A DNA stretch of 44,609 nt from Solobacterium sp. (GCA_022486705.1 JAKVKC010000020.1:1-44609); one strand, 5' to 3'; numbered from the stretch's first letter, positions 34,980 to 43,545 are shown. The notes: a model not told the origin generated them from the sequence alone. Numbers and translations are program-made.

Positions 34980-35423
34980 CTACTTCTTCTGATCTGTGCC
35001 CTTTGCACGTTTTTTTGTGAGCTGTGCCGCATATTCTTCGATTTCACGGAATTCTTCATCTTCTGAACGATAGGAGCTTCCATTAAAGCACAATGTTCGG
35101 ATTACCCGCTTCTCCCATTCTGGGCGCCGGCGATAGGACTCGATCATCTGCATTTCAGAGCTTGACGGCATATCATCCGTATGTGCTGCTTTTTCTTCTG
35201 CGAGATCCAGCAGTGAAGCAAGCGAAACATGAAAATATTCCGCATATTTCTTCAGGCAGATAACATCCGGCAGAACATTGCCATTCTCATATCCTGAGAT
35301 CGACTGCGGCGATATGCTCAATTCCTGTGCCAATTCTTTCTGTGTCAAATCCTTATGCACTCTCAGTATCCTGACCTTTTCTGACAGGGCCTTCGTTGTA
35401 TTGTCAATTTTCTTTTTCATCAT
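34980..35423 (-). CDS. XRE-family helix-turn-helix regulator
   Basis: A 147-residue protein with an N-terminal Cro/C1-type HTH: LSEKVRILRVHKDLTQKELAQELSISPQSISGYENG covers about residues 13-48, followed by NVLPDVICLKKYAEYFHVSLASLL. The C-terminal 75 residues are charged and helical with no known domain. The start ATG at 35423 has AAGGAAGTGG directly upstream; the frame extends to 35474 through the promoter (TGG-TAGAAT, -10 at 35446-35451). It lies immediately upstream of the fumarase operon in the same direction and could regulate it, although a terminator separates them. Confidence 0.88.
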   Translation of the reverse strand: MMKKKIDNTTKALSEKVRILRVHKDLTQKELAQELSISPQSISGYENGNVLPDVICLKKYAEYFHVSLASLLDLAEEKAAHTDDMPSSSEMQMIESYRRRPEWEKRVIRTLCFNGSSYRSEDEEFREIEEYAAQLTKKRAKGTDQKK

Positions 35424-35563
35424 CCACTTCCTTTTCTTTCTTATTATTCTACCAAAACCGGATTGCTGTTTCACCTATTCTTCAAAGAAATTTTCAAGCA
35501 TCTTCAGAAATATGCGAAACTCAATTTTGATATATAGAAAAATGACCGTAATTCTGACAGATG

Positions 35564-35601
35564 AAAAAGGTCTTCCGAAGTCAATATGCATTCAGAAGAC
35601 C
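35564..35601 (-). terminator. Terminator of the MerR-lipoprotein-zinc ribbon operon
   Basis: Minus strand GGTCTTC (35595-35601), 19-base loop, GAAGACC (35569-35575), then TTTTT. The loop contains an additional GAA/TTC pair that lengthens the stem. Confidence 0.8.
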
Positions 35602-35629
35602 GATGCTCGTGCAAGTTTCAGAACAGTTT

Positions 35630-37102
35630 TTACTGCAGATCAACATACTTAGCAATGCAGCTTGGCACCGTAATCGAAGATCCCATCACAGATGTATAGG
35701 AATACAGTCCTGAACAGGTGCCGTAGAAATTCACAATATCCTTTTCCAAGAACCTGCTTTCCCCGGCCGCATATTGATAAGAGACCATGACTACATCATC
35801 CCATATGCCATAATTGCCCTGGGTCACTTCGATACGCATAGTTGCAGATCCGCCGCTCCCTTCTATTACCTGGATCACCTTGCCGGTAAATCTGATATTT
35901 TCTCCTTTATGCGCATTGCCATTTCGCGCTAATTCCTCATAAGAGATATCGGCACAGGAATTCTTATAGTTTTCTTTTTCTTCAGCTTTTCTTTGCGCCT
36001 CTATAACAGGATCCTCTTCACTGCATACCACGGTAAGGGTGCAGGTCAGATCTTTGCTGCTGTATGGATCCTTATACTGGATCGTCACTGCTGCCGATGA
36101 GCTTCCCGCCAATACTGCCGGTTCACTTACAGTCCACTTATAAAGTGTTCTATCTTCGCCGTTCTGCTGCCTGCCAGTGACATGAATATCCGTATTTTTA
36201 CTGTCCAGTACGGTGCCGATCTTGGCCGCACCAGTATACTTTGCCGCAATAGATACTACTTTTTTAGCTTCTTCAGTTGCACCAAAGCTGATTGTCTTCG
36301 TCGTAGGTATTCTGATCGTCGACATCACATAATCAGCAACTTTAGAATAATCTTTTTCCCCATCTGCCGGCCAGGAAAACATACAGACGAAAATACTTTT
36401 ATACAGTGGGACAAAGACGGCTGTGCTTCTGTAATCTGTATCATCAGCTGATATATTGAAATTCAATTGTTTGGAACGAATCGAATCCGCTGTGATATCT
36501 TTTCTTTTTACATTATTACAGTTTCCATTTGCAATAAATGAGTCAGTAAAAGTATTCAGGCCATCCTCTGCAGATGCATCAGAAACAATAGGCAGATTAT
36601 CACTTTGCATCAGCTGAATATTGATCCTGTCTTCCCCTTTATAAATATCATGGCCGTCACTGGAGGACAGCTCCATACCTTCCGGCACCAGCAGCGCTAT
36701 ATCCTTGCTGAATGCTTTCACAGCCTGATAGTTCAGAGCGGTGCTCTTGACTGCCTTCGGTCTTAGCAGTGCCATCGCTATGACTGCTGCTGCACATACA
36801 GCAATCACAAGAAGAATAATTTTTTTCCTTTTTCCTTGGAGCTTTATTTTTTTTTTACCTTTCTGATCAAGCGCAGGAGCAGCAGCCTGCTCTTCATTCT
36901 TTTGCTCATCGCATCCCTGTTCTGCAGGAATTTCAGCCTGCTGTTCCTTCAGTGCCGTTTCTGCTTCAGCATGATCCTGTTCTTCTTTCTGATCCTCTGA
37001 ATCCCTTTCTGTTTCTCTTGGCTTTCCGCAGCAGCTGCAGAACTCTCCTTGATTTTCGCTGCCGCATCGGCTGCATTTCCATACCTTATCTATCATGTTC
37101 AT
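35630..37102 (-). CDS. Zinc-ribbon membrane protein with large extracytoplasmic region
   Basis: A 490-residue protein of unknown function. It has an N-terminal zinc ribbon (C10-x2-C13 ... C22-x2-C25), a Glu/Gln-rich acidic linker (about 28-80), a basic stretch (KGKKKIKLQGKRKK) and one membrane helix (94-113). Outside come a domain of about 150 residues starting ALNYQAVKAFSKDIALLVPEGM, an Ig-like segment (TDIHVTGRQQNGEDRTLYKW ... TCTLTVVC) and a C-terminal beta domain (CADISYEELARN ... NIRFTGKVIQVIE ... DIVNFYGTCSGLYSY) resembling the OB-like tail found on other Bacillota surface proteins. GAGGGGGG precedes the ATG. It ends an operon with the lipoprotein and MerR genes. Confidence 0.75.
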   Translation of the reverse strand: MNMIDKVWKCSRCGSENQGEFCSCCGKPRETERDSEDQKEEQDHAEAETALKEQQAEIPAEQGCDEQKNEEQAAAPALDQKGKKKIKLQGKRKKIILLVIAVCAAAVIAMALLRPKAVKSTALNYQAVKAFSKDIALLVPEGMELSSSDGHDIYKGEDRINIQLMQSDNLPIVSDASAEDGLNTFTDSFIANGNCNNVKRKDITADSIRSKQLNFNISADDTDYRSTAVFVPLYKSIFVCMFSWPADGEKDYSKVADYVMSTIRIPTTKTISFGATEEAKKVVSIAAKYTGAAKIGTVLDSKNTDIHVTGRQQNGEDRTLYKWTVSEPAVLAGSSSAAVTIQYKDPYSSKDLTCTLTVVCSEEDPVIEAQRKAEEKENYKNSCADISYEELARNGNAHKGENIRFTGKVIQVIEGSGGSATMRIEVTQGNYGIWDDVVMVSYQYAAGESRFLEKDIVNFYGTCSGLYSYTSVMGSSITVPSCIAKYVDLQ

Positions 37103-37168
37103 AATTTTCCCCCCTCAGGCCGCATGATCTTCTTTTCGTTTATCCTCATCAATACTTTCTGTATCAAA

Positions 37169-37639
37169 CTACTGCACTTCCGCCAATCTGTTCAGAATAC
37201 GTGCCATCACTTCCAGGTAGTACGCCTGATCTGCCGAAGACAAAGCATTCTCATCGATGCTGTCCAATTTCGTCATCGTATCCTTATACTTATTCATCCA
37301 TTGGAGATAATCGCTCAGCATACTGGCAGTGTCTTCAGCATTCTGATATTTCTGCATGAACGTGACATATTCATTGAAGAAAGCTTCATACGCATCCATT
37401 GCCGCCTTAAATGACGGATCGATTCCTGTGCTTTCCGCGGTAGGAACAGGGACGGCCGTTGGTTCGGCAGTCGGTATGATGGTTGGCACAGAAGCAGCTT
37501 TTGAGGCTGCACTGGGTGAATACGTACTGAGCGAAGCGGAATAGCTTGGTGATGCCTGTGCATCTTTTGTTCCATTGCTGCAGGCGCACAGACATAAACA
37601 TGCTGCACTGCAGACGAAAAGCGATACTGTTTTCATCAT
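37169..37639 (-). CDS. Putative lipoprotein with DUF6591-like domain
   Basis: A 156-residue secreted protein. The signal peptide MMKTVSLFVCSAACLCLCAC ends in a lipobox LCAC with C20 as the likely lipidated residue. A Ser/Ala/Pro/Thr-rich linker (about 28-70, with VPTIIPTAEPTAVPVPT) precedes a helical domain (IDPSFKAAMDAYEAFFNEYV ... YLQWMNKYKDTMTKLDSI ... YYLEVMARILNRLAEV) that I recall as DUF6591. The function is unknown; the linker suggests attachment to the outer face of the membrane near the wall. AAGGAG precedes the ATG, which overlaps the MerR gene stop (ATGA). Confidence 0.8.
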   Translation of the reverse strand: MMKTVSLFVCSAACLCLCACSNGTKDAQASPSYSASLSTYSPSAASKAASVPTIIPTAEPTAVPVPTAESTGIDPSFKAAMDAYEAFFNEYVTFMQKYQNAEDTASMLSDYLQWMNKYKDTMTKLDSIDENALSSADQAYYLEVMARILNRLAEVQ

Positions 37640-38055
37640 TTTTTCTCCTTCATGGCTTTTGCCAAGGCTCTTGCCCTTTTTAACTTTTCTGCAAGTTCCT
37701 TTTCCTGCTTTATCAGACGGCAGATATCCGTTTCCATGATCTCCTCAATACGGCCTTCTGGTCCATCCAATATCACCCGGATCTCCGACAGCAGCAGGCC
37801 AGCCTTCTTGTAATACATGATCATCTCTAAACGTTCGATGGTCTTTTTGTCATACATCTTGCTGCTTTGCTTTCCTGCCCGGCAGCTTGGCTTGAGAATC
37901 CCCTTTTTGTCATAGTAGAAGAGCGTCTTTTTGGTTATGCCATATTCCCTGCATACCTGCTGTACTGATTTCATGGCATTGCTGTTATCCTTTTCGAATA
38001 CTGTAATTCCGTTCCCCTGGGGAACCGTCAAGCCCCTTTTTTCATCATTCTTCAT
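37636..38055 (-). CDS. MerR-family transcriptional regulator
   Basis: A 139-residue regulator. After an N-terminal extension of about 28 residues comes the MerR HTH: SVQQVCREYGITKKTLFYYDKKGILKPS, then KMYDKKTIERLEMIMYYKKAGLLLSEIRVIL, and a C-terminal coiled coil (RLIKQEKELAEKLKRARALAKA) for dimerisation. No effector domain or Cys metal site is visible beyond the coiled coil. I chose ATG 38055 because of GAGGAG upstream; the frame is open to 38076. It heads an operon with the lipoprotein and zinc-ribbon genes. Confidence 0.88.
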   Translation of the reverse strand: MKNDEKRGLTVPQGNGITVFEKDNSNAMKSVQQVCREYGITKKTLFYYDKKGILKPSCRAGKQSSKMYDKKTIERLEMIMYYKKAGLLLSEIRVILDGPEGRIEEIMETDICRLIKQEKELAEKLKRARALAKAMKEKK

Positions 38056-38140
38056 AAATGATCTCCTCGCTTTCATAGGAGGCCATGTTTATGACGCGAA
38101 TTTATATCTTCTTGGGTACGGTGAAATGAAGTGATTGCAT

Positions 38141-38169
38141 TTGCATTCTTCATTCTGCAGTGCTACTAT
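38141..38169 (+). promoter_or_regulatory. Promoter of htpG
   Basis: -35 TTGCAT (38141-38146), 17-bp spacer ending in TGC, -10 TACTAT (38164-38169). The CIRCE element begins three bases after the -10. Confidence 0.8.
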
Positions 38170-38172
38170 GTT

Positions 38173-38199
38173 TTAGCAGTCATTGAATAAGAGTGCTAA
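38173..38199 (+). promoter_or_regulatory. CIRCE element (HrcA operator)
   Basis: TTAGCAGTC (38173-38181), N9, GAGTGCTAA (38191-38199). The consensus is TTAGCACTC-N9-GAGTGCTAA; only one base of the left arm differs. Placed over the transcription start, it should allow HrcA to repress htpG until heat shock. Confidence 0.92.
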
Positions 38200-38219
38200 A
38201 ACAACTAGGAGGCAGATCT

Positions 38220-40112
38220 ATGGCTAAAAAACAGTTTAAAGCAGAATCAAAACGTCTTCTTGATCTCATGATCAACTCAATTTACACAAACAAAGAGATC
38301 TTCTTAAGAGAATTGATCTCCAATGCAAGCGATGCTCTGGATAAGCGTCATTATCTTTCTTTGACCGATCCGAAGTACAGTGCGGATAAGAAGGATCTGA
38401 AGATCACGATTGAGCGCCACCAGGATACCAGACAGCTGGTCATTGAGGATCATGGCGTAGGCATGAATGCCGAAGAATTGGAAAAGAATCTGGGCACCAT
38501 TGCCAAATCAGGTTCTGCTGAATTCCGCGAATCCTTAGAAAAAGCAGAAAAGAATGTCGATATCATCGGACAGTTCGGTGTCGGCTTCTACAGTGCCTTC
38601 ATGGTCGCCAAGCATATTACGGTAGAATCAAGAGCAGCCAAAGAAGACAAAGCATACAGCTGGACAAGTTCCGGCGATGATGGATATGTCATTTCTGAAA
38701 TTCAAAAGGATACGGTCGGCACCAGGATCATCCTGGATCTGAAAGATGATACGGATGATGAAAAGTATTCGAAGTATCTGGAAGAGTTTACTATTCGCGA
38801 TCTGGTAAAGAAATACAGCGACTATGTGCGCTATCCGATTGAAATGGAATGCACGAAGAGCGCACCGGATCCAACTGATAAAGATAAGACGATTGAGACC
38901 CAGGAGATTGAGACACTGAATTCTATGGTCCCTCTGTGGAAGAAACCAAAATCAAAGATCAAGCCGGAACAGTACAATGAGTTCTATAAAGGCAAGTTCA
39001 ATGATTGGGAGGATCCGCAGAAGGTCATTCACTATAATGTGGAAGGAAATGTATCCTATACTGCTCTGCTCTTTATTCCAAGCAAGGCACCGTACAATTT
39101 CTATTATCAGGATTTTGAACCAGGCCTGCAGCTGTATTCTCATAATGTATTCATTATGGATAAGGTAAAAGATCTGGTACCGGAATACTTCCGTTTTGTA
39201 CAGGGACTTGTGGACAGTGATGACCTGTCCCTGAACATCTCACGTGAGATCCTGCAGCAGGATCGTCAGGTCAAACTGATTGCGAAATCTATTGAGAAAA
39301 AGATCCAGAGTGCTTTGGAAGATATGCTGAAGAATGAACGTTCTGAATATGAAAAATTCTTTGACAACTTCGGTCTGAATCTGAAATACGGTATCTATAA
39401 AGACTATGGCATGCATAAAGAGACACTGCAGGATCTGATCCTGTTCCATTCTTCTAAAGATGGAAAGTATGTGACGCTGAAGGAATACACGGAGCGGATG
39501 CCGAAAGATCAGAAGGCCATCTACTATGCCTGCGGCAAGACCATTGATGAGATCAGTGCACTGCCTTCCATGGCAAAACTGAAGGATAAGAATTATGAAG
39601 TCCTGTACTTCCTGGATGAAAGAGATGAGTTTGTATCTTCCATCATGCAGAAGTATACCGATCATCCATTCCAGTCCATTAACAAGGGAGACCTTGATCT
39701 GGACAGTGAAGAAGAGAAGAAAGAAAAAGAGAAGAAGACAGAGGAGAATAAAGATATGCTCACTGCCCTCAAGGACGCCCTTGGCGATAAGGTCAAGGAA
39801 GTACGTATCTCTTCCCGCTTAAAAGATGATCCTGTCTGCGTCGTTGCGGATGAAGGTGTTTCATTGGAAATGGAAAAGTATATGAGCCAGGATCCAATGA
39901 ATCCGAATAAAGTAAAGGCATCCAAGATCCTGGAGATCAATCCTGATCATCCTGTCTTTGCAAAACTGCAGAAGATCTATGCTTCATCTCCGGATGAACT
40001 GAAGGACTATGCATCGGTACTGCTGGATCAGGCATTACTGATCCAGGGACTGCCGATTGAAGACCCTGTTGCTTATGCAAAGAAGGTCGCAGATCTTCTG
40101 GTAAAGGCATAA
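38220..40112 (+). CDS. htpG: Chaperone protein HtpG (Hsp90)
   Basis: Bacterial Hsp90, 630 residues, an ATP-dependent dimeric chaperone in the cytoplasm. The N-terminal GHKL ATPase shows LRELISNASDALDK (about 25-38), IEDHGVGMN and IGQFGVGFYSAFMV; the middle domain has the LNISREILQQD block with the catalytic Arg, and the C-terminal dimerisation domain ends without MEEVD, as expected for bacteria. A short charged Glu/Lys stretch (EEEKKEKEKKTEENK) sits near residue 500. The ATG at 38220 has AGGAGG nine bases upstream; the frame is open to 38193 inside the CIRCE element. Monocistronic with a terminator behind. Confidence 0.97.
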   Translation: MAKKQFKAESKRLLDLMINSIYTNKEIFLRELISNASDALDKRHYLSLTDPKYSADKKDLKITIERHQDTRQLVIEDHGVGMNAEELEKNLGTIAKSGSAEFRESLEKAEKNVDIIGQFGVGFYSAFMVAKHITVESRAAKEDKAYSWTSSGDDGYVISEIQKDTVGTRIILDLKDDTDDEKYSKYLEEFTIRDLVKKYSDYVRYPIEMECTKSAPDPTDKDKTIETQEIETLNSMVPLWKKPKSKIKPEQYNEFYKGKFNDWEDPQKVIHYNVEGNVSYTALLFIPSKAPYNFYYQDFEPGLQLYSHNVFIMDKVKDLVPEYFRFVQGLVDSDDLSLNISREILQQDRQVKLIAKSIEKKIQSALEDMLKNERSEYEKFFDNFGLNLKYGIYKDYGMHKETLQDLILFHSSKDGKYVTLKEYTERMPKDQKAIYYACGKTIDEISALPSMAKLKDKNYEVLYFLDERDEFVSSIMQKYTDHPFQSINKGDLDLDSEEEKKEKEKKTEENKDMLTALKDALGDKVKEVRISSRLKDDPVCVVADEGVSLEMEKYMSQDPMNPNKVKASKILEINPDHPVFAKLQKIYASSPDELKDYASVLLDQALLIQGLPIEDPVAYAKKVADLLVKA

Positions 40113-40117
40113 AGTAG

Positions 40118-40146
40118 TTGCAATCTGTTTCAGTTTCCGCTATTGT
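40118..40146 (+). promoter_or_regulatory. Possible promoter between htpG and the YczE-like gene
   Basis: -35 TTGCAA (40118-40123), 17-bp spacer, -10 TATTGT (40141-40146), start near 40153. If used, the RNA begins just before the hairpin at 40155-40214. Confidence 0.5.
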
Positions 40147-40154
40147 ATCAATGC

Positions 40155-40214
40155 AAAAGATCAGCTTTCCGGAATTTCTGTATCAAATCCGGCGACGCTG
40201 ATCTTTTATTTTTT
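40155..40214 (+). terminator. Terminator after htpG (possible attenuator for the next gene)
   Basis: AAAAGATCAGC (40155-40165) pairs with GCTGATCTTTT (40197-40207), followed by ATTTTTT. The interior carries CCGG ... CCGG (40169-40172 and 40189-40192), which adds a second short stem. The T-run is directly followed by GGAG, the ribosome site of the next gene. Confidence 0.85.
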
Positions 40215-40224
40215 GGAGACTATG

Positions 40225-40926
40225 ATGAAAAAAAGAACACTGTATACAGAAGTATCCTATTTGCTGAGCATTATCTTCATTGCCTTTGGAACAGCCCTAG
40301 AGGTATATGCCAATTTCGGCATGTCCACTGCCGTAGCGCCCGCCTATCTGCTGCATCTAAAGCTTTCTCAGACCATTCCCTGGTTCTCTTTCGGCATCGC
40401 TGAATACTGCATTCAGTTCTGTCTGCTGCTGGTGATGATGGTGCTGGTGCACCGCTTCCGCATATCCTATTTATTCTCATTTCTGACCGCGATCCTTTAC
40501 GGTCTCTGCTTAGATCTTTTTGTCAGTCTTGTATCCCCTCTGCCAGATCTGATTTGGCTGCGCATTTCAGCTTTTGCCATCGGTACGCTGTTTGTGACTT
40601 CCGGTGTATCTTTCATTTTTCATACCTATCTGTCACCAGAAGTATATGAACTTTTTGTAGCTGAAGTATCCGCCCATTTCCATATTGGGATTCCTCCCTT
40701 TAAGACCGGCTATGATATTGCCAGCTGCATCATTGCTGTGCTCATGAGCTTTCTCTTCTTTTCACAGCTGGAAGGCATCGGCATCGGTACAGTCATCAGT
40801 GCATGCATCAACGGTACGCTGATCGGCTGGTTCACAAAAATATTGGAACATCGATTTGTTTTTACGGATCGGCTGAAGTTCAGAAAATACTTTGCATCAG
40901 AAAGAAATGGAGCTTCTCATCAATGA
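40225..40926 (+). CDS. YczE/DUF6198-like integral membrane protein
   Basis: A 233-residue protein with about five membrane helices (starting YLLSIIFIAFGTALEVYANFGMS) that resembles YczE/YitT-type membrane proteins: NFGMSTAVAPAYLL and KTGYDIASCIIAVLMSFLFF occur at the expected places. Substrate unknown. The ATG at 40225 is six bases after GGAG; an adjacent ATG at 40222 and an upstream TTG at 40213 are also in frame. The last seven bases overlap the convergent transporter gene, and the two share one hairpin. Confidence 0.8.
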   Translation: MKKRTLYTEVSYLLSIIFIAFGTALEVYANFGMSTAVAPAYLLHLKLSQTIPWFSFGIAEYCIQFCLLLVMMVLVHRFRISYLFSFLTAILYGLCLDLFVSLVSPLPDLIWLRISAFAIGTLFVTSGVSFIFHTYLSPEVYELFVAEVSAHFHIGIPPFKTGYDIASCIIAVLMSFLFFSQLEGIGIGTVISACINGTLIGWFTKILEHRFVFTDRLKFRKYFASERNGASHQ

Positions 40927-40932
40927 GAGGCT
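40911..40932. terminator. Shared hairpin over convergent gene ends
   Basis: AGCTTCTCAT (40911-40920), CA, ATGAGAGGCT (40923-40932) forms a long stem lying inside the last codons of both convergent genes. On the plus strand it is followed by TCATTTTCTTTTTC; the minus strand T-run is weaker. Confidence 0.6.
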
Positions 40933-41822
40933 TCATTTTCTTTTTCTGTATTCTTATTTCTGCTTGGATACTGGGCAATCATGACCGCCAAGAAGATCAG
41001 CGAACAGCCGAGGATCTCTCGTCCGGTCAGATCCTGATGAAGAAGCAGGAATCCCGCGATGGCTGCAAATACGCTTTCTAAGCTCAGCAGCATGCAGGCA
41101 ATGGAAGGATCGGCATCCTTCTGGCCTAAGATCTGCAATGTATAGCCTGCCCCGGAAGAAAGACAGCCGGCATACAGGATCGGCACGGCAGCATCTTTTA
41201 CAGCGGTCAGATCTGGCTTTTCAAACACGAACATGCCGATACTGCAGAGCAGACCGGCAGTAAGGAACTGAAGGCAGGAGAGCCTGACACCATCCACGGA
41301 AGAAAAACCGTCAACGATCAGAATATGAACGGCAAACAGCACGGCACAGATCAGCAGATACAGGTCGCCTCTTTGAAGTACCAGCGACGCATCCTTAAAG
41401 GATAAAAAATAAAAGCCGACCAATGCCAGCAGAGCCCCCAGCCAGACGATCAGCCGCGTATGATGGCCAATGAACAGTCCCAGGATCGGGACCAGAATGA
41501 CATACAGCGCTGTGATAAAGCCGGCTTTGCCAGCGGATGTCTCCATGATACCAAGCTGCTGGAACATTGAAGCCGCGGCCAGCACAACGCCGCACAGCAC
41601 CCCGCCCAGCAGCAGTTTTTTTGAAGCAGCTGTTTTTTTATCTATGCCTCTGCTCTTATCAAGAAAAGGCATGACGATCCAAAGCGTCAGTGCACCGATC
41701 AAAGAACGCAGGCAGTTGAACGTCCATGGTCCAACATGCTGTGTTCCGGCTGACTGTGCAACAAAGGCACAGCCCCAGATCAAAGCTGCCAGCAGAAGCA
41801 TCAATGAGTTCTTCAGTTTCAT
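40920..41822 (-). CDS. EamA/DMT-family exporter
   Basis: A 300-residue membrane protein with ten predicted helices in two EamA repeats, the first starting LLLAALIWGCAFVAQSAGTQHVGPWTFNCLR (residues about 9-39) and the second near DLYLLICAVLFAVHILIVDGFS. These transporters export metabolites or amino acids; the substrate is unknown. The ATG at 41822 overlaps the CDF gene stop (ATGA), making it the last gene of an operon. Confidence 0.9.
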   Translation of the reverse strand: MKLKNSLMLLLAALIWGCAFVAQSAGTQHVGPWTFNCLRSLIGALTLWIVMPFLDKSRGIDKKTAASKKLLLGGVLCGVVLAAASMFQQLGIMETSAGKAGFITALYVILVPILGLFIGHHTRLIVWLGALLALVGFYFLSFKDASLVLQRGDLYLLICAVLFAVHILIVDGFSSVDGVRLSCLQFLTAGLLCSIGMFVFEKPDLTAVKDAAVPILYAGCLSSGAGYTLQILGQKDADPSIACMLLSLESVFAAIAGFLLLHQDLTGREILGCSLIFLAVMIAQYPSRNKNTEKENEASH

Positions 41823-43003
41823 TCATCTTCCTCCGAAATAAAGCCGCGGTCAAAATGAATGACGGTATAGAACTTGACTGGCTTGCCTGCCAGCTGGGCA
41901 TCGATTTTATCTTTGATCTCAGCATTGGAAAGCTTCTCATCGTATGGGACCAGAATATCAAAGACAAGATTGGTATGCATCGGACCGGATACCATACGGA
42001 AATCATGCATGGAAAGATTCGGATCGATCGCATTCAGGATTGCATCCACCATCTTCTTATATTCATTCAGCTGCGGATCATCCACAATGATCGGATCCAT
42101 ATGGATCGTCATCATGACATGGAGATTCTCTTCGATCTCACGCTCTGCTTCATCGATCACATCATGTGCCGCCAAGAAATCCATCTTAGCATTGACTTCG
42201 GCATGTGCACTGCCGATCTGCACGCCAGGTCCGTAATCATGAATGATCATATCATGGACACCGACGATCTCTTTATGTGAAAGCATCTGATTGCGGATCG
42301 CCGCAGTCAGCTCTTTTGAAGCAGGTGCTCCCAGCAGCTGATTGATGATCTCAATGGCAATGCCATAGCCGCTGTAAAAGATGAAGCAGGCTAAGATTAC
42401 ACCGGCAATGCCATCAAAAGGAATATCTTTTGTGACGGCAGAAAGAATGATAGCGATCAAGGAGATTGCCGTCGCCAGGACATCATTGCGGCTGTCATCG
42501 CTGGCTGCTTTGATGGCCAAATTGTTTATTTTTGTACCGATGCTCTTATAAAAGAATGCCATCCATACTTTAACAAGAATAGATGCCGCCAAGATCACGA
42601 CCAAGACCAGATTGAAAGAGACTTCATCAGGATGAATGATCTTATCAATAGATGTAGTCAGAAGCTGGAAGCCAAAGATAAAGATAATAATAGCAACAAT
42701 GAAAGAAACAACATATTCCATGCGGCCATGGCCAAAAGGATGTTCCTTATCTGCCGGCTTTGCGGACAGCCGATAGCCAAACAAAGTGATCAGACAGGAC
42801 ATGCAGTCTGACAGGTTGTTGAAGCCATCAGAAACAATAGAAATAGAATGGATCGTCAATCCGATGATTCCCTTCAGAATGAACAGAAAAATATTGCAGC
42901 ACATGCCAATGGCAGAAGTCAGTGTTCCATAAGCAAGTCTTACTTTTTCATCCCGTATATTTTCAGGATCTTTAATAAATCGTTTGATCAGAAACTGCGT
43001 CAT
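41819..43003 (-). CDS. Cation diffusion facilitator (CDF) metal transporter
   Basis: A 394-residue metal/H+ antiporter that removes Zn, Mn, Fe or similar ions from the cytoplasm. Six membrane helices with SIVSDGFNNLSDCM in TM2 and AASDDSRNDVLATA in TM5 give the D/N-D-D-D metal site typical of Mn-type or broad CDFs; HPFGHGRMEYV is the family loop, and a cytoplasmic C-terminal domain (about 215-300) plus a further C-terminal extension follow. GGGAGATGATC precedes the ATG. It lies between a small membrane protein and the EamA exporter. Confidence 0.92.
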   Translation of the reverse strand: MTQFLIKRFIKDPENIRDEKVRLAYGTLTSAIGMCCNIFLFILKGIIGLTIHSISIVSDGFNNLSDCMSCLITLFGYRLSAKPADKEHPFGHGRMEYVVSFIVAIIIFIFGFQLLTTSIDKIIHPDEVSFNLVLVVILAASILVKVWMAFFYKSIGTKINNLAIKAASDDSRNDVLATAISLIAIILSAVTKDIPFDGIAGVILACFIFYSGYGIAIEIINQLLGAPASKELTAAIRNQMLSHKEIVGVHDMIIHDYGPGVQIGSAHAEVNAKMDFLAAHDVIDEAEREIEENLHVMMTIHMDPIIVDDPQLNEYKKMVDAILNAIDPNLSMHDFRMVSGPMHTNLVFDILVPYDEKLSNAEIKDKIDAQLAGKPVKFYTVIHFDRGFISEEDE

Positions 43004-43029
43004 ATGATCATCTCCCTATGTACGCTATT

Positions 43030-43545
43030 TTAATACAGCTCCGTTCTTACTTCTACTCTGATTTTGCTTTTCCGCTGATGTACAGCGATCCATTGACGCA
43101 GACAGGAAATCTGCATCGGCATAAAAGCAAACGTGATCAGCAGCAGAGTATCGATCACGCCATACGCCGAATACGGAAGCAGCAGCGTCATTGCATAAAG
43201 CGCAGCCATTACGATGCGCATTGCTGCAGCTGTATGTCTGATCGCTCTTGATGAATTTTCTTCAAAGAGCACATAGCACAGAACACTGCAGAAAGAAACG
43301 AACCAGACAGCCGGCATCCGATGCACCAGCCCAGTGCATACAGTCAGCAGAGCCGCAATGATCCCATATAAGATGATGTCCTTTGCGCGATGATAAAGAT
43401 AGGCATAGCTATGTGCTTCCGCCGCCGTCAATATCGCAAAGAGCGAGAACAGCACGGCAGCCGCCTGATATCCATCTGCGGTATAGCTGAAGGCCATCAG
43501 TACCAATGCACTTGTCAGCCAGTATTTTGCTTTCATTTCCATCAT
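43030..43545 (-). CDS. Hypothetical TraX-like small membrane protein
   Basis: A 171-residue protein with about five hydrophobic helices and a basic C-terminal tail (WIAVHQRKSKIRVEVRT). I do not recognise the family with certainty; the pattern WLTSALVLMAFSYTADGYQAAA and an HSYAYLYHRAKD loop are vaguely like TraX-type acyltransferase membrane proteins. The ATG at 43545 lies after GAGG; a GTG at 43551 and ATG at 43542 are alternatives. It is first in the operon with the CDF and EamA genes, 26 bases from the former. Confidence 0.7.
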   Translation of the reverse strand: MMEMKAKYWLTSALVLMAFSYTADGYQAAAVLFSLFAILTAAEAHSYAYLYHRAKDIILYGIIAALLTVCTGLVHRMPAVWFVSFCSVLCYVLFEENSSRAIRHTAAAMRIVMAALYAMTLLLPYSAYGVIDTLLLITFAFMPMQISCLRQWIAVHQRKSKIRVEVRTELY

